Below the pieces are notes generated by a model, which saw only the letters and a program-made list of their open reading frames with translations, did no database searches and had not been told where the DNA came from. Positions 34,445 to 46,762 of a DNA stretch of 64,000 bases are shown here, piece by piece (position 1 is the first letter of the stretch; each line of letters begins with the position of its first letter). The translations under genes were made by a program, and so were the position numbers. Source of the stretch: Rhabdophis nuchalis (taxonomy: Eukaryota; Chordata; Lepidosauria; Squamata; Natricidae); NCBI GenBank assembly GCA_039707465.1, contig CM077658.1, positions 11,964,574-12,028,573 on the forward strand, read 5' to 3'.

Positions 34445-36166
34445 ATGAAAATCTACGAAAACACATATTTCTTGTTTATTTCAACTTTTGATTGTTTTCC
34501 AGGATTGTTTTCCTTATCTTTGCCTCTTCCTTCTCCTCCCTCTCCCTGTCATCCTCATTTGTTGCTAATTTATTTATTCTGGCATAGTAGGTTTTATTAT
34601 GATGTGTTTAGCTTTGTTAAATTCCTTATTCAGCTTCCTGATGTACCTAAAGGTTCATACATTCTCAAAACACAGGAAAACCGAGTGAGGTTATATGGTC
34701 ATTGCAATATGTGCTGGAAAATAGAAGCATCTTATAAATGAGATTCATACTGCTATTATTATGTGAGACAATTTTACACTAGAAACAAGGAAATACCTTC
34801 ATATGCTGTTCTTTTACATATTTGTATTCTAAGAAGTTCCTATCCTAAATTGTGTTCATACTGTATTGTTAACACATATACAGTATATAAAGCAAGAGGC
34901 TTATTGCTGATGGAGATTTTAAAAGGTAGCACATAAATAAATATAGAACTTACATTAAACTTACATTCTTATATTAAAAGCCCAAACGTACATCTTGTTA
35001 TATAGGAAACCCTGGCCCACTACATATTAAAATAAATATTTTATTTTACCCCATTGTTCAGACTGATCTATTGTCAGCTGTGCAAACAAACACTTTAAAT
35101 TAAAGCAAAGTGTCCCCAAGATAAAACTCTAGCCTTCGTTCTCGTATAATCAAAGGAAGATCTGTCTGTGTGGTTTAATTTAATAAATGAGGCATCATTT
35201 CCAGCACTAAGAACAATAAACTCTCATTGGAAGCAAGTATTTTCATAAATTCATGCTGTTAAAAAAAAACTGCTTTCTATCAGAAATGGCCTGGACTCCT
35301 ATGGTTTTCATTCAGATTTCCAGTTCTAAACAGCAGGAGGGATTTTGCCCATGTAAAATATACTCTTATCATTAGAGAATATATCTCCAGTACTACAGAA
35401 CTACTAGCCATAGTCATGAAGGGGGGGGGGGGGAAGAGGAAATGGAGAGGGAGGGGGAGGAAAAAGCATGTTTTTATCTCTGGCTAAGTACAAAACAACT
35501 ATAAATTTCTGATTCCCTTCTATCCAATTTTTTTCCAGTCAAGTGTTTCACATTTTTATGCTACACAAGTTCCACATAATGAACACAGATGAATAATAAG
35601 CCACAAAGGCACCGAAGCCTGTGCCACAGTTGTGCATCCTTTGAAACAAAGCAGGTTATGTTAGCAATCCAAGCAGAGGCACAAATCTCACACTTGCGAG
35701 TTAGATTTACTCACAGGTAAATCCCGACCCAAGATTGCAATTCAGGTTCCCAGCAAGATTGAAGGAATATACATTTATATAATAGTCTATGGAGATTCTC
35801 AGTCATCCAGGTCATGGTTTACAACGCAGTCCTTTCAAGAACTGGGAAAATGAGATATTTTAGGAAATATTAAAAGGGAAGCATATTTCCCCTAAAAGGG
35901 GAGGAAGAAATTCAGCCCCTCCGCTTAAAATAGATAATACCAATCCCATAGTGAACACACATTCACAGCCTCTAAAGTCTAAACCTTTTCAAGGCTTGCC
36001 TGAGGGGAAAACAGGATTGGGAATATTTAAATCTCAACAGGAATGCTATCCAACAGGGAAGACACCATGATAGGGAAGGCAGATCTCTGGAGTTCTATAA
36101 GATTACATTGCTTTAGAGATGGGATCCAGAAACTGCCAACTTCATAAGATGCCGCAAAAACAAGGG
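34445..36166. other. Unique intronic DNA
   Basis: A poly-G run near 35420-35433; otherwise nothing recognised. Confidence 0.4.
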
Positions 36167-36174
36167 AGTCAATC

Positions 36175-36544
36175 CAGTTGTGGGACTCAAATAATTTAAC
36201 AACCGTTTTTCTGCCCTAATGACCAGCTGGGTAAGTGGGGCTCAGTGGTCATGTGATTGGGTGGATGTGGCCAACTCAACATCATTCACGTCGATGGGCG
36301 CTTCACCTTAGCTGTTACAATATAATAAGGGTTAACCGGAGAGGCAGTTTCTGTAAGCAGGGCAATAAAGATGAGGCTAGAAACAACACCAGAATATTTC
36401 CTTCCTGCCTCCCTTACAGGATTAGCCCTGTAAAGTGGAAAAACACAAAAGGAGATTTCTTCCAACAACCGGTTCTCTGAACTGCTTAGAAAGTTAACAA
36501 CCGGTTCTCCTGAATAGGTACGAACTGGCCGAATCCCACCACTG
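36175..36544. mobile_element. hAT-type MITE, 370 bp
   Basis: Starts CAGTTGTGGGACTCAAATAA, ends CGAATCCCACCACTG; exact 8-bp duplication AGTCAATC (36167-36174 and 36545-36552). Shares TTTAACAACCG and CAACCGGTTCTC blocks with the shorter 63631-63760. Inserted at the border of a CR1 3' end. Confidence 0.85.
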
Positions 36545-36552
36545 AGTCAATC

Positions 36553-36835
36553 TATTTTTCAAAGCATCGGAAGGCAACACGAGAAGCAATGGTTGGAAAC
36601 CAGCCAAGGAGAGAAACAAGCTAGAACTAAGGAATAATTACCCAACAGTGAGAACAATCAACAATCAATCAATGGCTTGCCTTGAGAAGCTCTGTCTGCT
36701 TCATCACTGGAGTCTTTAAAGAGGAGACTGGACAGCCATTTATCTGAAATGGTATAGAGTCTCCTGCTTGGATAGAGGGTTGGACTAGAAGACCTCCAAA
36801 GCCCCTTCCATCTCTGTTATTCTATTAACTTAGGA
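36553..36835 (+). mobile_element. CR1-type LINE 3' end
   Basis: AAGGAGAGAAACAAGCTAGA, GGAGACTGGACAGCC, TGAAATGGTATAGAGTCTCC, GGGTTGGACTAGAAGACCTCC and a TTATTCTATTA tail. Same family as 12885-13139. Confidence 0.85.
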
Positions 36836-37648
36836 AGGCAGGCAGAAACACTGACTTTGATACACACACACACTTGAATTTTCTGCCATCTGCCTTGGCA
36901 AAAGTCAGCTGATACTATACTTCACTCCCCTGCCCCCTTGTTGCCCCTGAATAATTATGAAGAGCACTCAAAGCCCATTTCCAATCCACCCCATATTTCT
37001 ACTAGTTATATTTCTATTTAGTTAGAATTCATTTCAAGGAACCTGCATACGAAAAACTGTAGAAATGCAGAATGTAGTGGGCTGGTTGTTTTTTTTTAAA
37101 CTGACTAAATGCCAGCAGCATATTTCTATGTCAACATAGCTCCAAGTCACTGTATCAAATGGAGAGAACCAATTCCCTAAACCCATAGAAATTGTTATCT
37201 GCAGCTGAAATCAAATAATGGAATATCAAAATTAGAGAGCTTGAAATGCCATTTTCAAGACAAAGTAGCCCATGTAGAAGAATAAATTATACATATGCCA
37301 TCTGACAAAAATAGTCAAGTGGAAAACATCAAGCTGTCGGGAACTCAGTCTCCCTCAATAATTCTCTCTTACATGGTCTCTGTGGCTATGTGTGTGTCAG
37401 TGCGTGCGTGGGACGATAGACTTCTTCTGCTTGTTCCTTAAGCACATTTTAATCCTCTGGGTCCTTTTTAAAATTGAGTATGCAGGGATATCAAAAGTAA
37501 TGTAGTATATAATGTGTTGGAATTGAATCCGAGAAGTTCCAACTAGAAGACCTCATTACACTTCTTTGGCCCAGTTACCTCACAACTATCTCTCAGGTTA
37601 CTTTGCCAGGAGGATAAAATGTAGGAAAGGAATACCCAGGTGCATTAT
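36836..37648. other. Unique intronic DNA
   Basis: Nothing recognised. Confidence 0.45.
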
Positions 37649-37870
37649 AGCAATAGCTCTTAGACTTATATACCGCTTCACAGTGCTTTACAGCCCTCTC
37701 TAAGTGGTTTACAGAATCAGCATATTGCCCACAACAATCTGGGTCCTCATTTTACCAGCCTTGGAAGCATGGAAGGCTGAGTCAACCTTGAACTGGTCAG
37801 GATCAAACTCCTGGCAGTGGGCAGAGTTAGCCTGCAATACTACATTCTAACCAATGTGCCACTATGACTC
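37649..37870 (-). mobile_element. SINE with Bov-B-like 3' end, reverse
   Basis: AGCAATAGCTCTTAGACTTA, CTCTCTAAGTGGTTTACAGA, CATTTTACCAGCCTTGGAAG, and a head ending CTAACCAATGTGCCAC. Confidence 0.7.
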
Positions 37871-37989
37871 TTGTAGTGAATTCCAGGAGAAAAGAAAGGA
37901 TATAAATATAAAACAATAATAATAACAAAAAAAACAATGGTGAAAAACATCAAAATAACCACTCACACACACATATGGACACATATATG

Positions 37990-37991
37990 TA

Positions 37992-38022
<31 letters not shown>
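37990..38022. repeat. (CA)n microsatellite
   Basis: About 15 CA units between CATATATGT-like flanks. Confidence 0.95.
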
Positions 38023-38024
<2 letters not shown>

Positions 38025-38191
38025 GTACATTAATACCACATACACAAAAAAAGTCTCTAGGATAATACCTGTATTATCACATTCCCTATTTTAGCCCCAA
38101 ATCATTCTTGTAGTCAATTCTGATTCATCCTTCTTGAAAACATTGGGCTTATCAGCTGGAAAACCGGAAGCCCACATTTGAGAACCACACA

Positions 38192-38320
38192 CCACACAAT
38201 CGCGTGAGCTCCCATCCTCATCCCAGTTCCTGCCAACTTAGCAGCGTGAAAGCATGCAAATGCAAGTAGATAAATAGATACCACTTCAGTAGGAAGGTAA
38301 TAGCACTCTGTGATGCCGTG
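38192..38320 (+). mobile_element. tRNA-derived SINE middle fragment
   Basis: CGTGAGCTCCC, TTCCTGCCAACTTAGCAG, AAGTAGATAAATAGATACCACTTC and GGAAGGTAATAGCACTC; both ends missing. It ends where the antisense L2 begins. Confidence 0.65.
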
Positions 38321-38324
38321 CTGG

Positions 38325-38460
38325 CCTTTGGAGATGCACACCACAGAGAGGAGGCCCTCTCTGTGGGAGGGAACTGGTCGGTGGGAGGTGTTTGGTAGCA
38401 GGAGGCGGTCTTGCAGGTAACCAGGTCTTGAAGGCAGCATTTAACCAGTAAATGAATGCA
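38325..38460 (-). mobile_element. L2-type LINE ORF2 fragment, antisense
   Basis: Reverse strand keeps DLVTCKTASCYQTPPTDQF and ERASSLW, an alternative-frame reading of the LINE block at 45830-45910. It adjoins the forward L2 at 38462. Confidence 0.7.
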
Positions 38461-38461
38461 G

Positions 38462-38944
38462 AACTGTACAATGGACCTAGTTATTTGCGGGATCGTATCC
38501 TGCCCCATACATCCCTTCGGCCGATTCGCTCTCACAGATGCTGTCCACTAGGCAATGCCAGCGGGCGACGCCCAGGGGAAGGGCCTTCTCTGTGATGGGC
38601 CCGACCCTCTGGAATGACCTTTCCCCTGACATTAGAACGACCACGGACCTCCGCTCCTTCCACCAGAAACTCAAAACCCACCTGTTTCAACTAGCCGGCC
38701 TGGGCTAATTCCATGCTTCCCGCCTCAGTTTGTAATTTTAAATTATGTGATTAGGTTTTAAGGTCAAGTTTTTAATTTTAATTTTTAATTTTTATAAATT
38801 TGTACAGGGGATTATTTAATTGGATTTTAGTTTATATGTAATGTTGATGTCTCTTTTTAATTTTTTACCTGTACACCGCCCCGAGTCCCCTCGGGGAGAG
38901 GGGGCGGTCTAGAAATCAAATCAAATCAAATCAAATCAATGGGT
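38462..38944 (+). mobile_element. L2-type LINE 3' part
   Basis: GGGCCTTCTCTGTG, CTCTGGAATGACC, CGACCACGGACC and CACCTGTTTCAACTAGCCGG encode the degenerate end of ORF2; the 3' UTR has CACCGCCCCGAGTCCCC and GGGGGCGGT, then (AATCA)n at 38919-38940. Confidence 0.82.
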
Positions 38945-39571
38945 CCGTTAACTGTGTTAGATTCCCAACTTGAAGATCTGACAAAAAGACAAAATTGTAC
39001 GGGCTGTTTCCTCTGACTTCCTACACTTCCATTAAAGCCCAAGAAAAAGAAAAAAAAAACATCAAGAGATAACTTTCTGCTGAGATTTTTCTTTTCCACT
39101 AGTGACGGTGCTTTCACTACTAAAGGTAAAGTCCTGCTTTTAAGAAGTGGTTTGGGGAATTTCTCCTTTCCCTGGATATTTTTTTTCATTCTGTTTCTCT
39201 GCATTTGGTGCAGATTTTTTTTTTTAAAGGGTAGAACTGTGTTTAGGTGGGAAGATCCTCATTTCCCTCCACTTCTTTCCCGAGGAAGCAGGGGTGAAGG
39301 CTCCACAATCAAGATTGTGTCAATTTAAGCCCTTCAGGAGTCAACCTGATGTGCTCATAAAACAACACAAGACCAAACCAAAAAAAAAAAAAATCCATCG
39401 TAAGGAGGCACTTTGCTTTCCTTTTAAAACAAGTACTTTGGGCTTCATCTCAAAGTGATGAATCTGATTCCTGACTACCTACCAAATCTTTTTTTTTCCC
39501 CTTACATCTTTTGCACAACTCAGGACTGGAGAAGACAAAATGACATTCTACACAGCTGCATTACAGATACG
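38945..39571. other. Unique intronic DNA
   Basis: Several poly-A/poly-T runs; nothing recognised. Confidence 0.45.
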
Positions 39572-39579
39572 TTATAGCA

Positions 39580-40011
39580 CAGTGATGGCTAACCTTTTTG
39601 TTATTGCGTGCCGAAACTGCGTGTGCACACCTAAAATGCAATGCGCATGTGACCCCTGTGACCCGATCTCTGTGCATGCGCATGTGACCCCCCCTGCATG
39701 TGCCTTGCCCAACGGGCATGCGTGTGCACCCCTGTGCTCCCACACATGCGTGTGTGGCCCCCCACGCTCCCTCCCATGCATGCACGCAGGGGCCCCCATA
39801 TGCACCCCACCTCCATGCATGCATGCACATCTCCCACATCTGCCCCATGCATCTGGCGCCACACATGTGTAGCAGAGACCTGAAGACCAGCTGGCCAGCA
39901 GGAGGTGTGCACCATGTGCAGTAGAGCTGAGCTGGGGTGACGACTCGCGTGCCTGCAGAGAGAGCTCTGAATGCCACCTGTAGCACATGTGCCATAGGTT
40001 CGCCATGGCAG
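39580..40011. mobile_element. hAT-type MITE, 432 bp
   Basis: Starts CAGTGATGGCTAACC, ends GGTTCGCCATGGCAG; exact 8-bp duplication TTATAGCA (39572-39579 and 40012-40019). Interior rich in CATGCATGCAC-type purine/pyrimidine alternation, which makes spurious Cys/His/Met frames on both strands. Confidence 0.88.
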
Positions 40012-40049
40012 TTATAGCATAAAGGATGAAATATTGCAATACTGTATTG

Positions 40050-40440
40050 GTAGTCCTTGACTTACAACAATCTATTTAGCACTGGGGGAAAAAAAGACTT
40101 TTGACCATTTTTCACACTTAATGGCCATTGCCACATCCTTATGGTCATGGAATCAACATTCAAATAAATCTAATATAAATAAATAAATTCAGATGCTTCA
40201 TATTTAAGATGGTTGCAGTGTCCTATGATTCGCTTTTGCTATCTTCCCACAAGCGAAGTCAATGGAGATGTCATATTCACTTAACATCTGTGTTACAAAA
40301 TTAACAACTACCGTGATTCGCTTAACAAATGTGGCAAGAAAGGTCATAAAATGGGGCAAAATTCACCCAAGAACTGTCCTGCTTAGGAAAATGAAATTTT
40401 GGACTCAATTGTAGTCGTAAATTGAGGGCTATTTGTAAGT
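40050..40440 (+). mobile_element. Non-autonomous DNA transposon, mariner-like ends
   Basis: Starts GTAGTCCTTGACTTACAAC and ends TAAATTGAGGGCTATTTGTA; contains ACTTAACATC..TTAACAACTACCGTGATTC and GTGGCAAGAAAGGTC. Related to 15985-16285 and 59385-59525. Confidence 0.6.
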
Positions 40441-41544
40441 CTAAGAAGTTCTTTCTTCAATTCTTCACGAATTGGTGAAGCTGTCTTAACCTCAACTAAC
40501 TGATACGCAAATAAATGCATAGCTATAAAGATGAATGCAACTGCTTAGCAATCACTACTTCATCATTTCACATTTACAAATTTAGCAGGTGTGTTTCAAG
40601 GACTCTAAATATCTGTGTAAATCCCATTAACATTATTATTATGGCTAACACCATTCAGTATATTGGAAGACGTATAATCACAATGGTTGACAATCTATAT
40701 ATTCACTGTTGTTGATAATGGTTATGATGTTTTAATGACTTGACATCAAGGATGAGAGAAAAAGAAATTTACAAAATGAATATCTTAGAAGAAAGCATCA
40801 CCAAATGGAGACATTAGATGGTTAGGGAGACAAAATATTGAAGAACATTGCATCTAAACTGCATCAATTAGGAGAATAGCATACACAAAGAGAAATATTA
40901 GGGGAAAAATATTCAGACGAAAGCTGTTTTTGTGAAAATAGCTTTTTTTTTAAGGTGGGGAATATTGCGCATTTAATCTTGGAAAAATAATAGAAACAAG
41001 TTATGTTTATTAATCTGATCAAAAGATTTGATTCCCTTCTTGTCAAGAACGGAGCCCTGAAAATGAGATTGGTGAAAATTACCTATCCCAATTCTATTCA
41101 ATTTAGTGAAGCCAAGATTTTATTGACCAGAAACGACCGATATCCATGGTAGTAAAAGAGAACGGAAGAAAAAAATGCCAAATTACGGTTTTATTTCTTC
41201 CGTCAACCTTCTTGGAGGTGTTTGAAGGGTAGCTCAATATTGCAACTCCAGAGATTCATACTAAACTAACCTGCCTGGCACTTCTAAAAAAAAACTGTCT
41301 TGCTGACTCGCTATGTTTTACCAATGCATGGAAAGCAAATCACAGAAATTAGCTTTCGATAAGCAGACAACTCACCTGAAAGTTTTAGAAAGAGAGTGAA
41401 TTGGGAGATGCAAAAACATAGCAACTCTGAGGTTGGGGAAACCCTGAGAAGTGCAGACCACAAAAAAGATAATTGAAGATGGTCTTTCTGTAAAGAGATA
41501 CTTGGTTTAATAATGGCTTACAGTATGAAATGCAAGTGACTGAC
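40441..41544. other. Unique intronic DNA
   Basis: Nothing recognised. Confidence 0.45.
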
Positions 41545-42366
41545 CTGTGTTTCTAAGGATGCGACCTTGTGGATGACCATCACTCGGTCAAGAACCTTGG
41601 GGTACTCATTTCTAATGATCTAAGTGCCAGAGGTCATTGTAACAGCATTGCCAAAAAGGCATTAAGAGTTTAGCTTCCGAAGCTTTTTCTCCGGTAACAT
41701 TGTATTGCAAACTAGGGCATATAACACCTTTGCTCGACTTATTCTCCAATACAGCTCATCTGTTTGGAACCCACACTGCATATCACTGCAATCCAATTTA
41801 GCTTGGATTCTTTGCTTTTAGCTTCGAATTAATAAAATATTAATACAATTGAGGGAGTCCAGAGATATTTCACGAGAAAAGTCCTCCACTCCACTGCTTG
41901 CAACAGAATACCTTATGCCACCAGTGTTATAATTTTCACCTTAGACAACTTAGGTCTGACCTGAGCGTAGTACACAAAATAATCTGCTATAATGTCTTAC
42001 CTATCAATGACTACTTCAGCTTCAACTGCAATAATACACAGGCAAACAATAGATACAAACTCAAGGAAAAATGCTACAAACTCGATTGCAGAAAATACTT
42101 CAGCAATAGAGTTGTCAATGCCTAGAATGCACTACCGGACTCTGTGGTTTCATCCTCAAACCCCCATAACTTTGACCATAGACAGCCTACTGTTGATCTC
42201 ACCCCTTTCCTAAGAGGTCTGTAAGGGGCGTGCATAAACACCCCAACGTGCCTACCATCCTTGTCCTACGGCCCCCACTTATTTGTATCAACTTCCTGTA
42301 TTCACGATCATGTTTTTTTACTTACATCTTATCTTATATATGCTTGACAAAATAAATAAATAAAAA
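41545..42366 (+). mobile_element. CR1/Rex-like LINE, ORF2 C-terminal relic
   Basis: Best preserved copy. Reads NLGVLISNDLSARGHCNSIAK-like, then CSVWNPHC-like, YNVLPINDYFSF, NNRYKLKEKC, and RVVNAWNALPDSVVSS-like, followed by GTGCCTACCATCC and (AAATA)n. Frameshifts interrupt ORF2. Copies at 8470-9815 and 25555-25800. Confidence 0.8.
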
Positions 42367-42387
42367 ATAAACCCCTAGTGCTCCCTT

Positions 42388-42672
42388 CACTGGAGGATTT
42401 CTCTATCACTGGACGCTTTTAAGAAGAGACTGGGCAGCCACTTGTCAGAAATGGTATAGGACAGGGGTGGGCAAACTCTGCAACTTTAAGTCTGAAGGAC
42501 TTCAGCTCCCAGAATTCTCCAGCCAGCAAAGCTGGCTGGAGAAGTCTGGGAGCTGAAGTCCTTCAGACTTAAAGTTGCAAAGTTTGCCCACCCCTGGTAT
42601 AGGATCTCCTGCTTGAGCAGAGGGTTAGACTAGAAAACCTCCAAGGTCCCTTCTAATACTGTTATTCTGTTA
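42388..42672 (+). mobile_element. CR1-type LINE 3' end split by MITE
   Basis: TTTAAGAAGAGACTGGGCAG, CAGAAATGGTATAGGA, then the MITE at 42462-42596, then TCTCCTGCTTGAGCAGAGGG, CTCCAAGGTCCC and TTATTCTGTTAT. The two halves rejoin exactly on removal of the MITE and one duplicate. Confidence 0.9.
42462..42596. mobile_element. 135-bp fold-back hAT MITE, copy 3
   Basis: Near-perfect palindrome starting CAGGGGTGGGCAAAC; exact 8-bp duplication GTATAGGA (42454-42461 and 42597-42604) inside a CR1 3' end. Confidence 0.95.
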
Positions 42673-44846
42673 TCTCTTTCTTTGCCATTCATTGCTATAT
42701 ATGGCTTCATTCTTGACTGTAATAAAGATTCTAACCTATCTGAATTCACTCTCTTCTGAGGTCAAGAAACCTGTTTCAGATTGTAATGAGAACTGTTCTT
42801 ATTAAGGTTGCAAAGGTCCAGCACAAACATTTCAAATTCAACACATTTGATGTACACTTGTCTATTGGTGGCATTGTGTGATGAAACACAAGTGGGTATA
42901 TAATACTATATCTGTCGATCTAGTGTCATATAAATTCTTATTTCACTGGCATGCCCAATGGTATTTGCCATCTTTGGATACAGTGCTATGAAATAAATTA
43001 GCACATCTTTTGAAGTATATATGTCAGTCACCTACCCAGCCTGCCCCACTTCCTTCAAGGCTGAAATTGTGGTTGATTTTATTTTAAGTGGAGCGGGGAG
43101 GAAATCTCACAGTTTGTGGGAGTTTTAATTCTTTTGAAAAAGAGAACACTGTGTGCACAGCTTATTTCTCTCTGAAAGTAATAAAAAGAGACAGTTCCCT
43201 AAATAAAAATGGAGATGACAACCACAGCACAGTCTCCTGCTAGGAAATGTCTGTTTAAATAAAGTACCATTTGTTGGTTTTATTGTTATTTTTCTTCTTT
43301 TCAACCCAGGACTGATCTCCTCGTTTAACTTAGATAGGAAACGGAGTTTTAAAGGGGGAGAGGAGGCGTTTGGGAGGGGTGGATAGCTGGAGGCAATCTG
43401 GCAAATATATGGAAGGCGCCAAATTGGAGGTGCAACTGATTCTCAAATGGAGGTGCTCACAAGAATGGAGAACAAAAAATTCTAACGCACTGGGAGAAGG
43501 GAAACTGTCTCTGGCACTCCCCAGTAGTTTTCCTGGTTAATCTGGAGAGCAGGCTTTCCCTTTTTCCTGGAAGTCACATTTAATTCTTCTAAACATTCAA
43601 CACAGCGAGCTGAGGAAGGTTCGGAATTAATGAGGGACGACAACGAAGGAGACGATGGAAGTTCTTGATGGAGAGCAGAACTCTGTTTTATTTTATTTTT
43701 AACCTGGCAGTTACCTTGGTGATAATGAAACCCAGGGCATTGTTCCACAAGTAGGAACATTTTATATTCAAGTGGCAGGATATCTTTCTGATTTCTCCTC
43801 TACTTTCTTCCAATACTTTGAATAGGTGCGAAGCCTGGAGTATCTGCTGAAGGAGGTTGCGTGCCCTCTTCCACAGAGAAAGCGTCTAATCTGGGGGATC
43901 TTTCAGGTAATATTTTCCAAAAGGCCTTATTAGTTTCCATTTTCGACAGGTTTTTATTTTCCCCCATTGATCTTTTAAAACTTCTGGTTTCAAGATCAGC
44001 CGTTATCCAGAAAGAAGCAATAAGCGGGGTTAGATATGTCTGTTAATTGCTCTTTCTTGGATATGTAACTCTATAGAGGGGAAGTGAATCCCTGTTGTGA
44101 ACAGAGAAAGTGGTAGAGTTCTCCAAGGAACAGCAATGTTCTGCGGCGAGATGTGACTTCAGCAAATGTGTGCAAATCTTGGACAATGTTTTTTCTTCTT
44201 CTTCTTCTCTTCTCTCCTGGTTCCCACAAGTGCCTTGTTCTGATTTACATTCTTTGTGACATGTAGCAGCTTTGGGCTCGCAAGAAGTATTTGTTCTCCT
44301 TATGTCTCCACTGCCTTCGTCCTTCGTTCCCACTCTACACACATGCAAAAGCCCAGATTAGGTAGTGAGCGTGCGTTGCAGGGGATCTCACCCGCCTGTC
44401 CTGCCTCTCTTGACAGCTTGACATCCTGGCAAGAGCACCAAATGAAATGAATCTGCTAGGCTGTTGAGCTTCAAGCAGGATGGCCTGTGCTAATGGAAGG
44501 AAGAAATGTGCTGGCAGTTAAAGGAGAACGCCGTTGTCTCCAAGACGCCTTTGAATCAGTCAGCCAACGAAGCTGAATTCCCTCTTTCGATCATTTCTTA
44601 GGTTTAACCGAGCCTGACTTGTTCTGAAACTAGTTCTTCTGCAATTGACACAGGTTCATTGTGGTTTGTTACACTCAAGTCAAATGTTCATACTTTCCCA
44701 GGATCTGGAGTAGACAGATGATGTTGTTTGATGAGGTTAAAAGTTATCAGCACAGAATGTAAGCTGTTTCCAAGCCAAGCTAACTTTGGACTGGCAGTGA
44801 TTCTTTCAATGTTGACGGCGTTTATTTGGGTTATGATATCTGAAAG
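42673..44846. other. Unique intronic DNA
   Basis: The longest stretch without a repeat that I recognise in the middle of the window. No coding or RNA signal seen; it could hold conserved intronic elements, which I cannot judge here. Confidence 0.4.
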
Positions 44847-45190
44847 TGGGACGCGGTGGCTCAGTGGCCGAGACACTGAGCTTGTCAGTCAGAAGGTCAG
44901 CAGTTCAGCAGTTCGAATCCCTAGCGCCGCGTAACAGAGTGAGCTCCCTTTGCTTCTTCCCAGCTTCTGCCAACCTAGCTGTTCGAAAGCAAATAAAAAA
45001 ATGCAAGTAGAAAAATAGGGACCACCTTTGGTGGGAAGGTAACAGCGCTCCATGCACCTTCGGCATTTAGTCATGCCATCCACATGACCACGGAGACGTC
45101 TTCGGACAGTGCTGGCTCTTCGGCTTTGAATCAGAAATGAGCGCTGCCCCGTAAAGCCAGAATGTGTGGGGTAACATTTACCTTTACCTT
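44847..45190 (+). mobile_element. tRNA-derived SINE, full length
   Basis: GTGGGACGCGGTGGCTCAGTG head, AGCAGTTCGAATCCCTAGC B box, CCTTCGGCATTTAGTC, and ACATTTACCTTTACC end. 3' part slightly decayed (GCCCCGTAAAGCC). Confidence 0.9.
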
Positions 45191-45477
45191 ATTTGAAAGT
45201 ATTTGGACAATTACAAAATGGTAGCAGAAGGTCTGGATTGGTCTGTTTCTTCTTACTGCCGTTCTCATTTGCATTTGTTGAGTTCAAAATGCACCTTTCT
45301 TCCATTGTGCTGCTCTTTGACACATTCATTTACTACCCATTGATAAACCCAACTGGATCCGTTTCTCTCTCCTCTCCTTAGAATTCATTATCCATTCTGA
45401 TGTAACATCTCTATGCAGTGATTGAATGCATACATCATAATAAGCCATGCTTGATTTCAGTGTAATACTTTACATCA

Positions 45478-45589
45478 GGGTCCCAACCTCTGGCCACCGC
45501 CCACTATTGGGCCGTGAGCCGTTTGCAACCAGGCCACAGAATGTGCAAGAATCACCACTTGTGTGAGTAGTGGGCAAGTGTGTGCATGC
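45478..45589. mobile_element. hAT-type MITE left part
   Basis: CAGGGTCCCAACCTCTGGCC and GGGCCGTGAGCCG suggest a common squamate hAT MITE. It is cut off by the L2 at 45590; the likely remainder is 46275-46412, which ends AAAAAGGTTGAAGAACCATG. Confidence 0.45.
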
Positions 45590-46274
45590 ACACTCAAGCC
45601 CTCGTCATCTCCCGCCTGGACTACTGCAACGCTCTCTACATGGGGCTTCCCTTGAAGTGCACCTGGAGGCTCCAGTTAGTTCAGATTGCGGCCGCGTGGG
45701 GGATCCTGGGAGCTCCTAGATGCTCCCATGTGACTTCTCTCCTGCATGAGCTGCACTGGCTGCCTGTGGCTTTCCGGGTGCGCTTCAAGGTACTAGTAAC
45801 TACCTTTACAGCGCTCCATGGCAAGGGACCTGGGTATTTGCAAGACCGCCTCCTGCTACCAAATACCTCCCACCGACCAGTCCGCTCCCAGAGAGAGGGC
45901 CTCCTCAGGGTGCCGGCGGCCAGACAATGTCAGCCGGCGGCCCCTAAGGGGAGAGCCTTCTCTGTGGCAGCTCCTGTCCTCTGGAATGACCTACCCACCA
46001 ACCTACGCACGACCACGGACCTGCGCCTCTTCCATCGGGCCTTGAAGACCCATTTGTTTCGTGCGGCCGGCCTGGCGTAGTTTTTAAATGGTTTTTAGTA
46101 GGGTTTTATTAAGGTTTTAGAATCAGGCTAACAATTTAATCTATTTTTAAACGTATTTTATGTATTTTATATTTTATATCACTGATTTTTATTGTCGCCT
46201 GTACACCGCCCTGAGTCTTGGAAGGGAGAAGGGTGGTATAAAAATTTAATAAATAAATAAATAAAATAAATGTG
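45590..46274 (+). mobile_element. L2-type LINE with open ORF2 C-terminus
   Basis: A 166-residue open frame (45580-46080) reads SRLDYCNALYMGLPLKC, LQLVQIAAAWGIL, LHELHWLPVAFRVRFKVL, LHGKGPGYLQDRL, LWNDLPTNLRTTTDL and LKTHLFRAAGLA. The 3' UTR with CACCGCCCTGAGTC and an (AAATA)n tail follows. Endonuclease and catalytic RT parts are lost by 5' truncation. It seems inserted in a hAT MITE. Confidence 0.87.
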
Positions 46275-46412
46275 TGTGACCAGTGGGTATGCATACCACT
46301 TGTGCAAATAGAGATGTGCGCGCCTACCCACTTGCCAACCACATGCATGGAACCATCCCCTTTGCACCCCTGGCAGTTCACAAAGCCAAAAAGGTTGAAG
46401 AACCATGGTCCC
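46275..46412. mobile_element. Probable hAT MITE right part
   Basis: CACTTGTGCAAATAGAG, CACTTGCCAACCACATGC and AAAAAGGTTGAAGAACC. Assigned as continuation of 45478-45589 by position and content; no target duplication confirmed. Confidence 0.35.
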
Positions 46413-46715
46413 AATATGGTTTACACCTTGACATGTTATGTTAGTTCTACAAACCTAGGTTTACTCAACAAACTGTGTAAAACAAATTGTAGATTAACAT
46501 ATAACACTCTAGCTGGCATGTTGATTTAATGTAACTTTTCCCCCCCACTGAAATGGGATTAGAAATTTAAAATTCTAACTTTATCTCAGCACCATCTGAC
46601 TTTATGCAAGACTAGCGACACTGTGTACTAATTTATTTTACTCAGAATCAGAATAATTAACTTTTCAATGGTTTTCCCCAATCACAATCAACTTTATTTA
46701 AAGATATCTATCTTT
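46413..46715. other. Unique intronic DNA
   Basis: Nothing recognised. Confidence 0.4.
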
Positions 46716-46717
46716 AT

Positions 46718-46762
<45 letters not shown>

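Noticed and set aside
39561..40039. Cys/His/Met-rich frames on both strands
   Set aside because: Lie inside the hAT MITE with alternating CATGCA sequence; not zinc-binding proteins.
44043..44348. Cys-rich reverse frame as an upstream cadherin exon
   Set aside because: No WVWNQ, EC-domain or signal-peptide features, and no matching splice sites.
45478..46412. Firm target duplication for the MITE split by the L2 at 45.5-46.4 kb
   Set aside because: The flanks do not show a matching 8-mer, so the two halves are joined only tentatively.
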